Origin: GCA-2683135 sp964507445
GTDB taxonomy: Bacteria; Planctomycetota; GCA-002687715
Reading direction: 5' to 3'
DNA length: 64,000 nucleotides
Assembly (NCBI GenBank): GCA_964507445.1
Contig: CAZDQF010000005.1
Span: 237,517-301,516, forward strand
Part shown: positions 1 to 8,360 of the stretch, one piece after another
Numbering within the stretch: position 1 is the stretch's first letter
How the letters are laid out: each line of letters opens with the position of its first letter
Program-made: the position numbers and the translations under genes
Notes under the pieces: model-generated
What the model saw: the letters and a program-made list of their open reading frames with translations, nothing else
Told to the model about the DNA's origin: nothing
Databases searched by the model: none

Positions 1-544
1 TGACCCGTCCTTCGTCGATCCTCCGCTCTTCTCTCAGACGGTGTCCTGCGACCAGGCGGTCGGAAGACCGGACCAGGTTCTCGGCGACGCGAGGAGCATA
101 GAGGTAGTCGAGCAGGTAACCACCTCCGGGGCGCAACACGCGGTGGACACCGGCGAGGACCCTGAGGTCGTCAGAGTCCGAATCAAAGTACCCAAACGAG
201 GTGAAGAAGCTCGTCACCACGTCGAAGCTGCCATCCGCAAAAGGCAGAGCTCGCATGTCCGCGCGGACGAGACGGGCTTCGCCGGAGTTCTTGTTCTCCC
301 GCAACAGGGGTCCGGACAAGTCCAACCCTACGACCCAGGCACAACGAGGTCCGAGCGCTCGCTGGTGGCGCCCGGCTCCACAGGCGAGATCCAGGACCCT
401 CGCGTCTGGCCCGATGCGGAACTCCTTGATGGCAAACTCCACTTCCTTCCGAGCAGACGTGTCGTCGCGATGGGAATAGAGGATCGGGTAGAGCTCGCCG
501 AAGGCGACCTCGTACCACGCCTGGTTCACACCATCGCCACCCAT
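1..544 (-). CDS. Class I SAM-dependent methyltransferase (partial, runs off window start)
   Basis: Read on the minus strand from an ATG at 544-542, one base after the pyrF stop, so it is the next gene of the hemW-pabA-pyrF run. About 181 residues are present and the C-terminus lies outside the window. A Rossmann motif I (LDLACGAGRH, about residues 51-60) is followed by an acidic strand end (VGLDLSG), an ADMRALPF motif and post-motif RVLRPGG, the layout of small-molecule SAM methyltransferases. The substrate cannot be told from the sequence. Family assignment is secure; the specific role is unknown. Confidence 0.85.
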   Translation of the reverse strand, partial: MGGDGVNQAWYEVAFGELYPILYSHRDDTSARKEVEFAIKEFRIGPDARVLDLACGAGRHQRALGPRCAWVVGLDLSGPLLRENKNSGEARLVRADMRALPFADGSFDVVTSFFTSFGYFDSDSDDLRVLAGVHRVLRPGGGYLLDYLYAPRVAENLVRSSDRLVAGHRLREERRIDEGRV

Positions 545-545
545 C

Positions 546-1421
546 TCAGTTCTTGAGGCCGGCAAGATCGGACGACATCTCCGCGACGGCGGCGAGGACC
601 CGCTCCTGCCAGTTCACGGGGACCTCCCCTTCCTTCGACCACGGGTAGGTCAACGAACGGCTGGCGCTGACGAGAGCGCCTTCACCGTTGGCGTCGAATC
701 CGGCGGCGATGTCCTCCGCGCCGGCCCCTTGAGCTCCATAACCCGGCAACAACAGGATAGACCCCGGGAGCTGCTCACGGAGGCTCGCCAGATGACCTGG
801 ATAGGTCGCACCCACCACCGCACCCACGGGTCCGTAGCCGCTGTCCCCGAGAGGTTGATTCCATTCGCGGACCAACGACGCCATGTGTTCGCTGACCGTG
901 CGCCCATCTTCGAGACGCAGATCCTGAAGCTCTCCCGATGAAGGATTGGAGGTCTTCACCAGGATGAAGACACCAGCGGCTTGATCGGACCCGGTGGCGA
1001 TGAACGGCTTGACGCCGTCGCTACCCAAGAACCCGTTGACGGTGACCGCATCGGCGAGGGCACAGGCAGGTCCTCGGGCCGCAAGGAACGCCTTGGCGTA
1101 CGCTTCAGCGGTCGTCCCGATGTCCCCACGCTTGACATCCGCCACCACCAGCAAGCCACGCTCGCGCGCATGCCGGCAGACCTCTTCGAACGCAGCGAAC
1201 CCACGGGACCCCCAGGCCTCGAAGAACGCCGCCTGCGGCTTCACCGCGGCCACCTTGTTCGCCACGAGATCGATGATCTCCGTACAGAAGTTCCGGATGG
1301 CGACAACGGGGTCGCCTTCGGTTCCCTCTGGGGTCAACTCGACTCGCGGGTCCAGTCCGAGGCAGATGGGGTTTCCCACCTGTCGACACCGCTCGATGGT
1401 CCGATCGCCGAACGTGCTCAC
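546..1421 (-). CDS. pyrF: Orotidine 5'-phosphate decarboxylase
   Basis: Decarboxylates OMP to UMP, the last step of de novo pyrimidine synthesis, in the cytoplasm. The catalytic D-x-K-x-x-D array is visible as DVKRGDIG (Asp95, Lys97, Asp100 counting from the GTG). The N-terminal GNPICLGLDPR and the long-form layout (291 residues) fit the subfamily-2 PyrF found in actinobacteria, myxobacteria and planctomycetes. I chose the GTG at 1421 because it overlaps the upstream amidotransferase stop as GTGA. An in-frame ATG further up (1460) would overlap that gene by over 40 bases. Translational coupling with pabA upstream and a methyltransferase downstream is likely. Confidence 0.93.
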   Translation of the reverse strand: MSTFGDRTIERCRQVGNPICLGLDPRVELTPEGTEGDPVVAIRNFCTEIIDLVANKVAAVKPQAAFFEAWGSRGFAAFEEVCRHARERGLLVVADVKRGDIGTTAEAYAKAFLAARGPACALADAVTVNGFLGSDGVKPFIATGSDQAAGVFILVKTSNPSSGELQDLRLEDGRTVSEHMASLVREWNQPLGDSGYGPVGAVVGATYPGHLASLREQLPGSILLLPGYGAQGAGAEDIAAGFDANGEGALVSASRSLTYPWSKEGEVPVNWQERVLAAVAEMSSDLAGLKN

Positions 1422-1996
1422 ACGGTCACCTCTGTCTGTTCGAGAAACGCGCTCACGCACGTCGGGCCGGACGGGGTCAGAAACGACTCCGGATGAAACT
1501 GCAGGCCGACGACAGGCAACGACCGGTGGCGGAGCCCCATGACGGTCCCGTCTTCGAGTCGAGCTGACACTTCAAGCTCGCGGGGAAGCGACGCCTCCTC
1601 CACAACCAGAGAGTGATAGCGCATGGCGTGCAGCGGGTTCGGGACCCCGGCGAACACTCCGTGACCGTCGTGCAGAACGAGGCTGGTCTTCCCGTGCACG
1701 AGCGCCGGCGCGCTGACCACGCGACCGCCCAGCGCCACCGCGATCTCCTGGTGGCCAAGACAGACTCCCAACAAAGGGACGACGCCCATGGCTGCTTGCA
1801 CGAGCTCTACACCGATTCCTCGATCTCCTGGTCGACCAGGACCTGGAGAGAGCACGATCCTCCGCGGTGATTGCGCAAGGACCTCATCCACAGTGATCTC
1901 GTCACATCGAAATGTCCTCACCTCTTCCCCTCGGTCGCGGAGGACATGCGCCAGGTTGAAGGTGAAGGAATCGTAGTTGTCGATGAGGATGATCAT
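1418..1996 (-). CDS. pabA: Glutamine amidotransferase, anthranilate/p-aminobenzoate synthase component II
   Basis: Class I glutamine amidotransferase of 192 residues that hydrolyses glutamine and channels ammonia to a chorismate-using partner (PabB or TrpE). Visible are the N-terminal IDNYDSFT motif, oxyanion LSPGPG (49-54), the nucleophile Cys79 in GVCLGHQ and the His168-x-Glu170 pair in FHPES. No chorismate-binding component is present nearby, so the split between folate and tryptophan use cannot be decided; in many bacteria one protein serves both. Its start overlaps the hemW stop by four bases and its end overlaps pyrF. Confidence 0.9.
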   Translation of the reverse strand: MIILIDNYDSFTFNLAHVLRDRGEEVRTFRCDEITVDEVLAQSPRRIVLSPGPGRPGDRGIGVELVQAAMGVVPLLGVCLGHQEIAVALGGRVVSAPALVHGKTSLVLHDGHGVFAGVPNPLHAMRYHSLVVEEASLPRELEVSARLEDGTVMGLRHRSLPVVGLQFHPESFLTPSGPTCVSAFLEQTEVTV

Positions 1997-3141
1997 GTTC
2001 GTGCGTTCATGGACCGCTGATGAGTGAAGGGCTCCATGATGGAATCAAGCAACCACATCCCTTGCATGGTGAGAGTCAGGCGGCCCCCCTCTTCCTTTGC
2101 GAAGCCTGCGTCGCGCATCGACTCAAGATGATCACCGTGAAGCGCTCTGGCGTCGAGACCTGTTCGTGTTTTCAAGACCTCGAGATCCACCCCCTCCGCG
2201 GTCCGCAATCCTGCGGCGAGCGTCTCCACGTAGGTCTCGAAGTTCCCCAGGCGCTCGGAAGACACCCTCGCCTCACCGTCCGTGTTCATGCGCCTGGTGT
2301 AAGCCACCGGGTCTTCCTCGTTGAACATGCGGTAACCACCGACACACGCCCACGCACCGGCGCCGACTCCGAAGTAGGGCAGGTTGCGCCAGTAGTTGAC
2401 GTTGTGCAGAGACTCGCGACCGGGACGTGCGAAGTTGGAGATCTCGTAGAGCCGGAAGCCAGCGCGCGCGAGCCTCTCGGACGCCGCACGGAACTGACCC
2501 ATGACGAGCTCTTCCGAAGCCTCGTCCATCCGACCAGCGTCACGGGCTCGCGTGAACGGCGTCCCCTCCTCGAACTGCAAGGCGTACAAGGACAGGTGGT
2601 CGGGATTCAAGGAAAGGACTCGTTCCACGTCGTCCATGAACTCCCCTATGCCCTGGCCTGGCTGCCCATAGATGAGATCGAGATTGACGTTGGACACGCC
2701 GTGGTCTCGGAGGGCCGCAACCGTGTCCTCCACGTCCGCTGCCGTGTGGCTTCTCCCCATCTGCTTCAGGCCTTCCGGGCGCATGCTCTGCACGCCCATG
2801 CTGACCCGATTGACCCCAGCTGCGCCCAGCACCTCGAGGTGTCCGGGCAGGACCGAACCGGGGTTGGCTTCCATTGTCCATTCCCGTGGCTTGCCGAGGT
2901 TGCGGATGGCGCCCAGCACCCTCTTCAGTTGAGCGGGTGGCAATGCCGTGGGGGTGCCGCCGCCGATGTAGACGGTCTCGAGATCGCGCCCTGGCTCAAC
3001 GCTGGCGAGCTCCAGGAGCAAGGCGTCGACGTAGGCTTGGACCTCGTCGTCACCGCGCCCCGAGTAGGAGTTGAAGGCGCAGTAGGGGCACTTGCGCTGG
3101 CAGTACGGGATGTGGACGTACAGGGAGCGAGGAGCGTCCAT
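1993..3141 (-). CDS. hemW: Radical SAM haem chaperone HemW (coproporphyrinogen oxidase-like)
   Basis: A 382-residue radical SAM protein with the [4Fe-4S] motif CQRKCPYC (Cys14, Cys18, Cys21) right after the YVHIPYC lead-in typical of the HemN/HemW group, followed by GGGTPTALP, which contacts SAM. It lacks the N-terminal extension of true HemN, so the HemW haem-chaperone assignment is preferred over coproporphyrinogen III dehydrogenase. The end includes the family's winged C-terminal region (GMWLLDSIM). It is the first gene of a coupled operon (pabA starts inside its stop) and has about 400 bases of upstream non-coding DNA. Confidence 0.88.
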   Translation of the reverse strand: MDAPRSLYVHIPYCQRKCPYCAFNSYSGRGDDEVQAYVDALLLELASVEPGRDLETVYIGGGTPTALPPAQLKRVLGAIRNLGKPREWTMEANPGSVLPGHLEVLGAAGVNRVSMGVQSMRPEGLKQMGRSHTAADVEDTVAALRDHGVSNVNLDLIYGQPGQGIGEFMDDVERVLSLNPDHLSLYALQFEEGTPFTRARDAGRMDEASEELVMGQFRAASERLARAGFRLYEISNFARPGRESLHNVNYWRNLPYFGVGAGAWACVGGYRMFNEEDPVAYTRRMNTDGEARVSSERLGNFETYVETLAAGLRTAEGVDLEVLKTRTGLDARALHGDHLESMRDAGFAKEEGGRLTLTMQGMWLLDSIMEPFTHQRSMNART

Positions 3142-3538
3142 TGGCAGGGCAAGTTAGCACTGCTCCCGAGCTCTCAGAGAAGACATTCTCTTTGATATAA
3201 AACCTCATCTTCATATTCATGCGCCCCGGCAGCTTTGGGGACAAGTGCTGCGGGTCGACCATAAGGCTCTTCTTGGAAGTGGCTTAAGAGATCCAACGGA
3301 GGTCCCGAAGGTCCCGTCCGGAGTGAGGATAACCCGTGTATCTCTGCTCGTTCCATTCTTGAATCCCCGAGACAGAGACATCTGTCCCTGGTGGTTCGTG
3401 GGGGATACTGACGGCCCTATCTTCATCGAGCACAGGGATTACCAACGGAAACCATAGGTGCTGGGTCCGGCAGGTCTTGTGGGGGACAGTTGTCGCACCG
3501 AGGGCTGAGAGTCAGATGTGACAGCCCTGTTAGATGCC
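3142..3538. other. 397-base non-coding interval upstream of hemW
   Basis: No convincing ORF is present on either strand. The part nearest hemW (3180-3220) is distinctly AT-rich for this genome and probably carries the hemW promoter, although I could not identify a clean -35/-10 pair. A nested inverted repeat lies at 3363-3406. The interval separates hemW from the 3' end of the sigma factor gene, both on the minus strand. I looked for SRP, 6S and tRNA signatures and found none I could support. Confidence 0.6.
3363..3406. repeat. Nested inverted repeat (possible structured RNA element)
   Basis: An outer 6-bp stem (ATCCCC at 3363-3368 with GGGGAT at 3401-3406) encloses an inner hairpin GACAGA (3371-3376), loop GACA, TCTGTC (3381-3386). 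There is no T-tract on either side, so it is not a classical terminator. It lies between the sigma-factor 3' end and the hemW promoter region. Confidence 0.35.
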
Positions 3539-4339
3539 TCAATAGAGGATCTTGTTGAGGCGCCGCAGCGCCTCCTGCTCCAGCTGCCGCACCCGTTCAC
3601 GGGTGAGGCCCACCCGTTTGCCGATATCCTTCAGCGTCATCGGGGGCTCGTCACCCAGACCATAACGGAGCTTGAGGATAGAGGCCTCTCGGTCGCTCAT
3701 GTCGTCGAGGAGATCGCGCAGCCGCTCGATCTGATTCCGCTCGAGGATGACCTCCGCCGGGTTCGGCATCGTGTCCTTGACGAGGTCATTGGTCCCGTCA
3801 TCCCCTTCCAGGGGAATGGGTTGGGTGATGCCCTGGTTCGTGGCGATGGCCCGCTTGATGGCGGAGATGTTCTCCGGGGGCAGCTCCATGGCTTCGGCCA
3901 ACTCTCCCGTCGTCGGGGTTCGTTCGAGCTTGTCTGTCAACTGGAGTTGGGCCGTGCGCAGCCGTCCGATCAACTCGACCATGTAGGACGGTATCCGGAC
4001 GGTCTTCACGCTGTTGATGAGCGATCGGCGGATGGACTGTTTGATCCACCACGTGGCGTAGGTGGAGAACCGGCATCCAGCCTCCGGGTCGAACTTCTCT
4101 ACGGCCTTCAGCAGCCCCATGTTGCCCTCTTCAATGAGGTCCATGAAGCCGAGGCCACGGTTGACGTAGTTCTTGGCGATGCTGACCACGAGTCGCAGGT
4201 TCGCCCGGATCATCTGCTCCCGGGCTTCGTGGTCGCCGCTCTGAACCAGAGAGGCCAGGTCTTTCTCACCTTCGGCGCTGAGGAGATCCACGGAGTTGAT
4301 CTGCTTCAGATAGATGTTGAGGGTTGCTTCAGCTGCGAT
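3539..4339 (-). CDS. Sigma-70 factor, principal/group 2 type, with probable non-AUG start
   Basis: An RNA polymerase sigma factor with regions 2, 3 and 4: core-binding and -10 helices (RANLRLVVSIAKNY, DLIEEGNMGLLKAVEKFD, YATWWIKQSIRRS), region 3, and a region 4.2 helix-turn-helix (LKDIGKRVGLTRERVRQLE). The only standard start in frame is GTG at 4291, with no Shine-Dalgarno. Recognisable region 1.2 sequence (LNIYLKQINSVDLL) continues upstream of it to an ATC at 4339-4337, which has GGAGG seven bases ahead, so I place the start there tentatively (266 residues). A frameshift is the alternative. The gene follows the sugar transferase in the same frame. Confidence 0.85.
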   Translation of the reverse strand: MAAEATLNIYLKQINSVDLLSAEGEKDLASLVQSGDHEAREQMIRANLRLVVSIAKNYVNRGLGFMDLIEEGNMGLLKAVEKFDPEAGCRFSTYATWWIKQSIRRSLINSVKTVRIPSYMVELIGRLRTAQLQLTDKLERTPTTGELAEAMELPPENISAIKRAIATNQGITQPIPLEGDDGTNDLVKDTMPNPAEVILERNQIERLRDLLDDMSDREASILKLRYGLGDEPPMTLKDIGKRVGLTRERVRQLEQEALRRLNKILY

Positions 4340-4375
4340 CGGATTCCCTCCACCCCATAACCCCCAACTAGACAG

Positions 4376-5512
4376 CTACTTGGAGCTGATCGGGGGTCGC
4401 CTTGCGGCCTTGCTCACGGTTCCCACCAGGATCTTCAGGTCGTTGAGAGGGGTCCAGCGCCGGAGGTACCGGAGGTCCGCGTGGAGGCGGCGATCGATCG
4501 CTGTATCCCCGACGAACCCGGTGACCTGAGCCAGGCCGGTGATCCCTGCCTTGACCTGATGACGTAGGTGGTAGTTCGGCAGTCGGCGGGCGAATTCTTG
4601 AACAAAGAAGGGTCGTTCGGGCCTGGGGCCGACCAACGACAGGGGCCCCCTGAGCACGTCCCAGAGCTGTGGGAGCTCATCCATCCAGTATCGGCGCAAG
4701 AGGCGGCCCACAGGGGTGATCCGTGGGTCGTTGTCTAGCGGCCAGACGGGCTCTCCGGAAGCCTCGGCGTCCAGCGTCATGGTGCGCAACTTACTGATAA
4801 AAAATGGCTTGGACCCCAGCGATACCCTTGTTTGCCGGTAGAACAGCGGGCGCCCCTGCCGCCACCACAGGACCGGCACGAGGAGCAGGATCACGGTCAG
4901 GGCCACGGGTCCGAACAGGCCGATCAGGAGCAGGTCGAGGGCGGTCTTCACCGCTCTTCCCATTCCCTCCGCTGGCCCCTCTGGGTGAAGGGGTACCGGT
5001 CGCCCGGGCGTAATGAGGTGGGCGTCGAGGCGCGCCAGACACCCCGAGGGCAGGGCCCCGACGGGGGCGCCCTCGCCAGGCCTCGCGGTTCTCCACGGAC
5101 AGGGGGTCCTGGCGAGGGCGAGACGGGCCTGAGCGCTCCACGCGCCCCGGGGAGGCAAGGCCAGAGCCTTTCTTGGCAAGAGCTTGCACCCGATCCAGAT
5201 GATCGCGTGAGCTGGCCACGGGAGAATCCAGACGGCTATCGGGGCCCACTGGCCGCCTTCTGCCGAATCGAGCCACAGGTACGAGAGGTGGGTCGAGACC
5301 GCGGCCAGCAAGCTGCAGAGGGCGCAGCCGAACACCAGGACGGAGGGTCGGCGCCAGCGCAGGACCAGGTCGTGTCGGAACAGGGCCAGGGCTGCGGCGG
5401 CACAGACGTAGGCAGGGAGCGACGGGGTGGCCGCCCCACAAGCTCGGGTTACGAGCCCGTAGACGGCCAGGTTCAGCGCGAAGACAGCCGTCGAGACCGG
5501 GAGTTGGTTCAT
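4376..5512 (-). CDS. Membrane-anchored exopolysaccharide sugar-phosphate transferase (WcaJ/bacterial sugar transferase family)
   Basis: 378 residues. The first ~160 are hydrophobic with about four membrane segments. A further membrane helix near residue 195 (ALDLLLIGLFGPVALTVILL) leads into the bacterial sugar transferase domain, with KLRTM, a WMDELPQLWDVL block, PLSLVGPRPE and the C-terminal KAGITGLAQV. Members transfer a hexose-1-phosphate to undecaprenyl phosphate to start polysaccharide synthesis. No other capsule genes lie nearby. It sits upstream of the sigma factor with only 36 bases between its stop and the proposed sigma start, so the two probably share a transcript. Confidence 0.85.
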   Translation of the reverse strand: MNQLPVSTAVFALNLAVYGLVTRACGAATPSLPAYVCAAAALALFRHDLVLRWRRPSVLVFGCALCSLLAAVSTHLSYLWLDSAEGGQWAPIAVWILPWPAHAIIWIGCKLLPRKALALPPRGAWSAQARLALARTPCPWRTARPGEGAPVGALPSGCLARLDAHLITPGRPVPLHPEGPAEGMGRAVKTALDLLLIGLFGPVALTVILLLVPVLWWRQGRPLFYRQTRVSLGSKPFFISKLRTMTLDAEASGEPVWPLDNDPRITPVGRLLRRYWMDELPQLWDVLRGPLSLVGPRPERPFFVQEFARRLPNYHLRHQVKAGITGLAQVTGFVGDTAIDRRLHADLRYLRRWTPLNDLKILVGTVSKAARRPPISSK

Positions 5513-5572
5513 AACCTGATTGGATGCCGCATCTTGTGCGAGGCTCCTGAGGGCTGAGACGGCACATGGTCA

Positions 5573-5601
5573 TTGCCCAGACGATGCTTGCTGGCTATAG
5601 T
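5573..5601 (+). promoter_or_regulatory. Predicted sigma-70 promoter for the HPr-domain gene
   Basis: TTGCCC at 5573-5578, a 17-base spacer and TATAGT at 5596-5601 give a good housekeeping-type promoter in the divergent gap after the sugar transferase start (5512). Transcription would begin near 5608, which rules out the nominal upstream ATG at 5566 as the start of the following gene. Confidence 0.5.
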
Positions 5602-5697
5602 GCGGTCTTGGGGTGTTCGGTCCAAGGGGGTCCAAAGAGGAGCCGTCCAGGTGACCAGGCCGCCTGTCCCCGGCCCTCCGCGGCGCCCCTCCGATCG

Positions 5698-7029
5698 GTG
5701 ATCACCTTGGCCGAAGTCGAACCCGAAGCCCCAGCCAGCCCTCCGGGGACCGTGCTCCAGGAAGCGGAATTCAAACCTCTTCTGGCTCAGCGCCTGATGC
5801 ACTTCCGTGCGATCCAGGGCTTGGCGGAGCGTGCGGCCGAAGGTGGTGAGAAGGGGCGGCGGGCGTTCGCCCTGGCGCACTCGGCAACAGACGAGTTCGT
5901 CTCCTTTCTTGACGATCATGGTGCACGGAGCAACGCCACTTACGCGTCCCTCGCGGAGTACGCGGCGTGCGTGCGAGGCTTCGCCAAACTGGGCCGGCAC
6001 CTCTCCCACCTGATGACCCGACTGGGTGTGGACCTGCCTGCTCCGCTGGGTCAGGAGGTTCGCTTCAAGGAGGAGACGCAACGTACCCTGGAGTTCATCA
6101 ACAGGTCCGCGTCCCTGCTGTTGCAGGAGGCCCTCCGTGAGGCCTCGCGCCTGGCCGGGGAATCGGCCCAGCCGAGTCTTGATGCGGAGAGCGAAGGCGA
6201 CGGCTCGCCTGCGAGCATGTTGCCGAACACGTTGGATGCGGCGACTGTTCCCAATCCAGAGCGCTGGATCGCGGAGATCACCGGCAAGTTCCTCGCTCAC
6301 AAAGAGGTGTTGGATCGTCAAAGCGAGCTGCGAACCTGGGCTGACCCGAGCGAGATGCGCGAGTTCGTCTTGCAGGTGAGCGATGAACAAGAGGTTCGCT
6401 TCTTCACCACGCGCATCCACAACGTCCTCTCCCGATACGACACCTACATACGAGGGACGTCGGTGGAGAAGACCGACGAGGACCTCCCCGCCTTCCGGGC
6501 ACATGTCGTCGCGGGGTTGCATGTGCTGGAGGTCATGGTCGAACTCGTCCACTTCTATGAGCGGCACGAGAACGACGTCCGTTGTGAGAAGACGAAGGAC
6601 AGGGTCGCGGAGCTGGTGGACAAGGACCTGGTGCTCGACCGCATCCTGAACTACTGCCTCAACTCCGTGCACAGCTACATGAGCTCAACCGCGCCGTGCG
6701 CTCAACGACTCCTTGACCGCTACACCCTGCAGACGACGATCGCGTGTTCGTTGCCGGAAGGAGTCTCGTTGCACGCTCGGCCCGTAGCCTTGATCGCGCG
6801 CATCGTCGAGAACTACGGGACGCCAGTGCGCATGAAGGTCGGCGACTCAGAGTGCTACGCCGGCTCCATACTCCAGGTCTTGATGACGGTCGGAAAGGGC
6901 GTCGGGTCTCGTGAGATCCTCTTCTCCGGTGACCGGGAACCGCTGGAAGACCTGAAGCTTCTCTTTGAGAGCGGGCTCGGCGAGACAGACCGCCCGCTGC
7001 GGAAAGAGCTGTCCTACCTGGCCCGGTGA
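5698..7029 (+). CDS. Orphan HPr-domain protein with long helical N-terminus
   Basis: The last ~97 residues form a recognisable HPr (PTS phosphocarrier) domain. SLHARPVALIARIV places the phospho-accepting His at about residue 359, and YAGSILQVLMTVG supplies the equivalent of the regulatory Ser46 (about 390). The preceding ~345 residues look helical and charged and match no family I recognise. The open frame extends to an ATG at 5566, but that stretch overlaps a good promoter and reads as non-coding, so the GTG at 5698 is preferred; ATG 5797 is another option. No enzyme I, enzyme II or HPr kinase is in the window. A regulatory phosphorelay role is plausible but inferred. Confidence 0.75.
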   Translation: MITLAEVEPEAPASPPGTVLQEAEFKPLLAQRLMHFRAIQGLAERAAEGGEKGRRAFALAHSATDEFVSFLDDHGARSNATYASLAEYAACVRGFAKLGRHLSHLMTRLGVDLPAPLGQEVRFKEETQRTLEFINRSASLLLQEALREASRLAGESAQPSLDAESEGDGSPASMLPNTLDAATVPNPERWIAEITGKFLAHKEVLDRQSELRTWADPSEMREFVLQVSDEQEVRFFTTRIHNVLSRYDTYIRGTSVEKTDEDLPAFRAHVVAGLHVLEVMVELVHFYERHENDVRCEKTKDRVAELVDKDLVLDRILNYCLNSVHSYMSSTAPCAQRLLDRYTLQTTIACSLPEGVSLHARPVALIARIVENYGTPVRMKVGDSECYAGSILQVLMTVGKGVGSREILFSGDREPLEDLKLLFESGLGETDRPLRKELSYLAR

Positions 7030-7057
7030 TGCTTGTGCGAACGGAGGAGCAGACGAC

Positions 7058-7561
7058 ATGTTGATCGGAGTGATCGGTGACACCCCAGGGGTGTCGGTAG
7101 ATGATGTCGCGAGCGTGTTTACGGACGTCGATTACATCCTTCATTGCGGCAACATTGGCGACTCGCACGTCCTCACGGAGCTGTCCGCGTTCGCTCCGGT
7201 GACCGGGGTGATCGGCCGTTCGGATTCGCCTGAGGTCTATCCGTTTGAGCGCACTCTGTTCAAGAAGTGGTTGGATGTTGGGGTCCTGGTCGCTCACCGT
7301 ATCGGTAACCCCATGAACATCCCGAAGGCGACCGAGAAGCTCATCAAGAAGCTCGACCCGCAGGTCGTGTTGTTTGGAGCCAACGGAGAGTCGTTCAACA
7401 GCCGGATCGAGAACCGTCTGTTCTTCAGTCCGGGCTCCGCCGGTGTGCGTCGCGGCAAGCAACCTCTGACGGTGGGCCTGTTGGAGATCGCGGGACACTC
7501 TTCTCGAGCGGAGGTCGTCTGCTTGGCGGAGCGGGCGGAGGCCGGCAGCTCAGGCGAGTAG
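7058..7561 (+). CDS. Degenerate YfcE/MJ0936-type metallophosphoesterase (predicted pseudoenzyme)
   Basis: 167 residues from an ATG with a GGAGG site 10 bases upstream. The fold signature is kept (MLIGVIGD start, ILHCGNIGD, ending SPGSAG), but metal ligands are substituted. The D-x-H motif reads GDTP (His to Pro10), GD reads GN (Asn32), the GN(C/H)D motif reads GRSD (Arg54), and the GHTH motif reads GANG (107-110). Only Asp8 and His80 of the usual set remain. It lies 28 bases after the HPr-domain gene, probably in one transcript, and converges on an intact metallophosphoesterase. Binding without hydrolysis is the likely role; the ligand is unknown. Confidence 0.8.
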   Translation: MLIGVIGDTPGVSVDDVASVFTDVDYILHCGNIGDSHVLTELSAFAPVTGVIGRSDSPEVYPFERTLFKKWLDVGVLVAHRIGNPMNIPKATEKLIKKLDPQVVLFGANGESFNSRIENRLFFSPGSAGVRRGKQPLTVGLLEIAGHSSRAEVVCLAERAEAGSSGE

Positions 7562-7569
7562 AGGCTCGA

Positions 7570-8295
7570 TCAGCGGCCGTGTAGGAGGCGCTCCCCCAGC
7601 AGAGCGGGTAGTCCAGCCTGCCGGATCTTGCGGCTGGTCGTCTCTGGTTCGTAGGCGTCGCGGTAGAGGGTGTACTGACCAGCCTCGGCGTCGTACAGGG
7701 CGTACGCCGTCTTCGGGTTCTCGTCGCGCGGCTGACCGACACTGCCGACGTTCAACAACGCGCGATCGACGTCCGTGAGGTCCAGTTGCTCCTGATTGGT
7801 GTGGACGATGGCGTCTCGCTGAAGGAACGCCATGGGCACATGGGAGTGCCCCATGAAACAGACAGGGGTTTGCAGGGCCTTCAAGGATCGATGGGCGTCG
7901 TAGTACGTCTGGATGTAGTCGAAGACCTCGGGTTGATCGAGGGTGGCGTGGACGAGGGTGACCTCGTCTTCGAGCACTTCGACGAGCGGAAGCGATTCCA
8001 GATACCTGGTCTCCTCGCGAGTGAGACGATCTCTGGTCCACTCCACGGCTTCGCGGGCGTAGACGTTGAAGAACGACGTGTCCAGCTTGCCGACGACCGC
8101 CCAGTCGTGGTTGCCCGCTACCACCGTGGCGTTGATCTCCCGGATACGAGCGATGCAGGGGCCCGGGTCAGCGCCGTAGCCGACGATGTCGCCCATTTGC
8201 AGATATCGATCCACGCCGCGGGCCTCGAGGCCCGCGATGGCGACATCGAGGGCTTCCAGGTTACCGTGAATATCGCCGAGGATGCCGTATCGCAA
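7570..8295 (-). CDS. Calcineurin-like metallophosphoesterase (intact)
   Basis: 241 residues with all ligand motifs of the YfcE/MJ0936 and Ap4A-hydrolase-like group: GDIHGN (Asp8, His10), MGDIVGYG (Asp36), AGNHD (Asn62, His63), a VHAT histidine, GHSH, and NVGSVGQPRD near the C-terminus. The substrate cannot be deduced; relatives act on cyclic nucleotides, phosphodiesters or protein phosphates. It converges on the degenerate homologue, with eight bases between stops. Confidence 0.9.
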   Translation of the reverse strand: MRYGILGDIHGNLEALDVAIAGLEARGVDRYLQMGDIVGYGADPGPCIARIREINATVVAGNHDWAVVGKLDTSFFNVYAREAVEWTRDRLTREETRYLESLPLVEVLEDEVTLVHATLDQPEVFDYIQTYYDAHRSLKALQTPVCFMGHSHVPMAFLQRDAIVHTNQEQLDLTDVDRALLNVGSVGQPRDENPKTAYALYDAEAGQYTLYRDAYEPETTSRKIRQAGLPALLGERLLHGR

Positions 8296-8360
8296 TGATG
8301 TAAAGCCTTTGTTCCGTGTGGGTTGCGCGCGGTTGCGTTGCGCCGTGAGTGACCCCGATC

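Noticed and set aside
3142..3538. SRP RNA, 6S RNA or tRNA in the gap before hemW
   Set aside because: No tRNA arms, SRP GGAAG core or 6S-like long bulged stem could be found.
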